The translations under genes and the position numbers were made by a program. The notes beneath the pieces were generated by a model. It saw nothing but the letters and a program-made list of their open reading frames with translations. It was not told the origin of the DNA and did no database searches. Positions 63,866 through 64,000 of a stretch of 64,000 nt of DNA are shown here, piece after piece. Source of the DNA: Kibdelosporangium sp. MJ126-NF4. GTDB lineage: Bacteria > Actinomycetota > Actinomycetes > Mycobacteriales > Pseudonocardiaceae. Every line of letters begins with the position of its first letter. The stretch's first letter is position 1. The stretch spans positions 185,428 to 249,427 of the forward strand of contig NZ_CDME01000012.1 in assembly GCF_000826545.1 (NCBI RefSeq), in the 5' to 3' direction.

Positions 63866-64000
63866 ATGGCGGATCAGGACTCGGTGTCGGACGGTTCGGA
63901 TGTACAGATCGACGAGGAGTCGGGCGAGGTCGAGGAGGTCAGCGCCGAGCCGACCACGGCAGGGATGCTGTCGGTGGTCTACGCCGACGGTCCGGAAAGT
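63866..64000 (+). CDS. Acidic protein, 5' part only
   Basis: ATG 63866 has a GAGGAG site eight bases upstream and the frame is open to the window edge, so at least 45 residues are coded. The visible part is very acidic and Ser-rich (SDGSDVQIDEESGEVEEVSAEP) and disordered-looking, then becomes hydrophobic (GMLSVVYADG). No function can be assigned from this fragment. Confidence 0.6.
   Translation, partial: MADQDSVSDGSDVQIDEESGEVEEVSAEPTTAGMLSVVYADGPES

Noticed and set aside
1..64000. tRNA, rRNA, CRISPR arrays, insertion sequences, replication origins
   Set aside because: No cloverleaf-like tRNA, no rRNA blocks, no regularly spaced direct repeats with unique spacers, no transposase frames and no DnaA-box cluster were noticed while reading the gaps; a computed search would be needed to be certain.

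Overview
The window is chromosomal DNA from a high-GC actinomycete. Evidence: GC-rich codon third positions, many GTG starts and some TTG starts, overlapping GTGA/ATGA gene junctions, a SigB/SigF sigma factor with its anti-sigma factor, an AfsR-type SARP regulator, an IdeR-type iron box, DUF5753/DUF6879 gene sets and fused isobutyryl-CoA mutase (IcmF). My best guess is a Pseudonocardiales genus (Amycolatopsis, Kibdelosporangium, Lentzea or Saccharothrix type); this is inferred from gene content, not proven. No tRNA, rRNA, CRISPR array or insertion sequence was seen.

Layout. 0-17 kb: truncated serine hydrolase, TetR, anti-sigma/sigma pair, Ku (NHEJ), TetR, KAS III with a TetR, icmF plus 3-hydroxyacyl-CoA dehydrogenase, a PAP2-like membrane protein, a methyltransferase divergent from an isocyanide-synthase-family gene, and a SNF2 helicase/SWIM protein pair. 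17.0-17.9 kb is gene-free and holds a large degenerate palindrome and short tandem repeats. 17.9-24.8 kb: AfsR-like regulator, LacI regulator and an FtsX-type ABC exporter. 24.9-28.5 kb: an inorganic-carbon locus (alpha- and beta-carbonic anhydrases around a SulP transporter). 28.9-33.6 kb: LLM oxidoreductase under a double operator, GH18 chitinase with a DasR-like site, GntR regulator and FetB-like permease.

33.7-44.4 kb is a coherent catabolic island. A glutamine-synthetase-like enzyme and a P450 are read leftward. Acetoacetate-decarboxylase-like protein, HpaE, HpaD, HpaG, an APC permease, a PuuC-like ALDH and a PuuD-like hydrolase are read rightward, and a MarR regulator closes the island. 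Twin palindromic operators sit in the divergent promoter. The content suggests import of an amine, gamma-glutamylation, oxidation, release of the acid and meta-ring cleavage by a homoprotocatechuate-type route; the substrate is unknown.

44.5-49.8 kb: iron-siderophore binding lipoprotein, S66 peptidase, two-component system and S41 protease. 49.9-59.6 kb holds two candidate NTP-dependent conflict (immunity-like) units. The first is a tiny Cys-containing ORF, a Pepco/Trypco-like small protein and a 1578-residue caspase-HSP90-type ATPase-tandem repeat protein. The second, after a gamma-carbonic anhydrase/LuxR pair, is a STAND NTPase with TPR-like C-terminus whose partner protein shares a Val/Gly-rich module with an insertion in the NTPase. 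59.6-64 kb: a small hypothetical gene, an AT-richer XRE/DUF6879/small-protein set with an apparent CTG start, an HTH-less DUF5753 paralogue, a membrane protein and the start of an acidic protein cut by the window edge.
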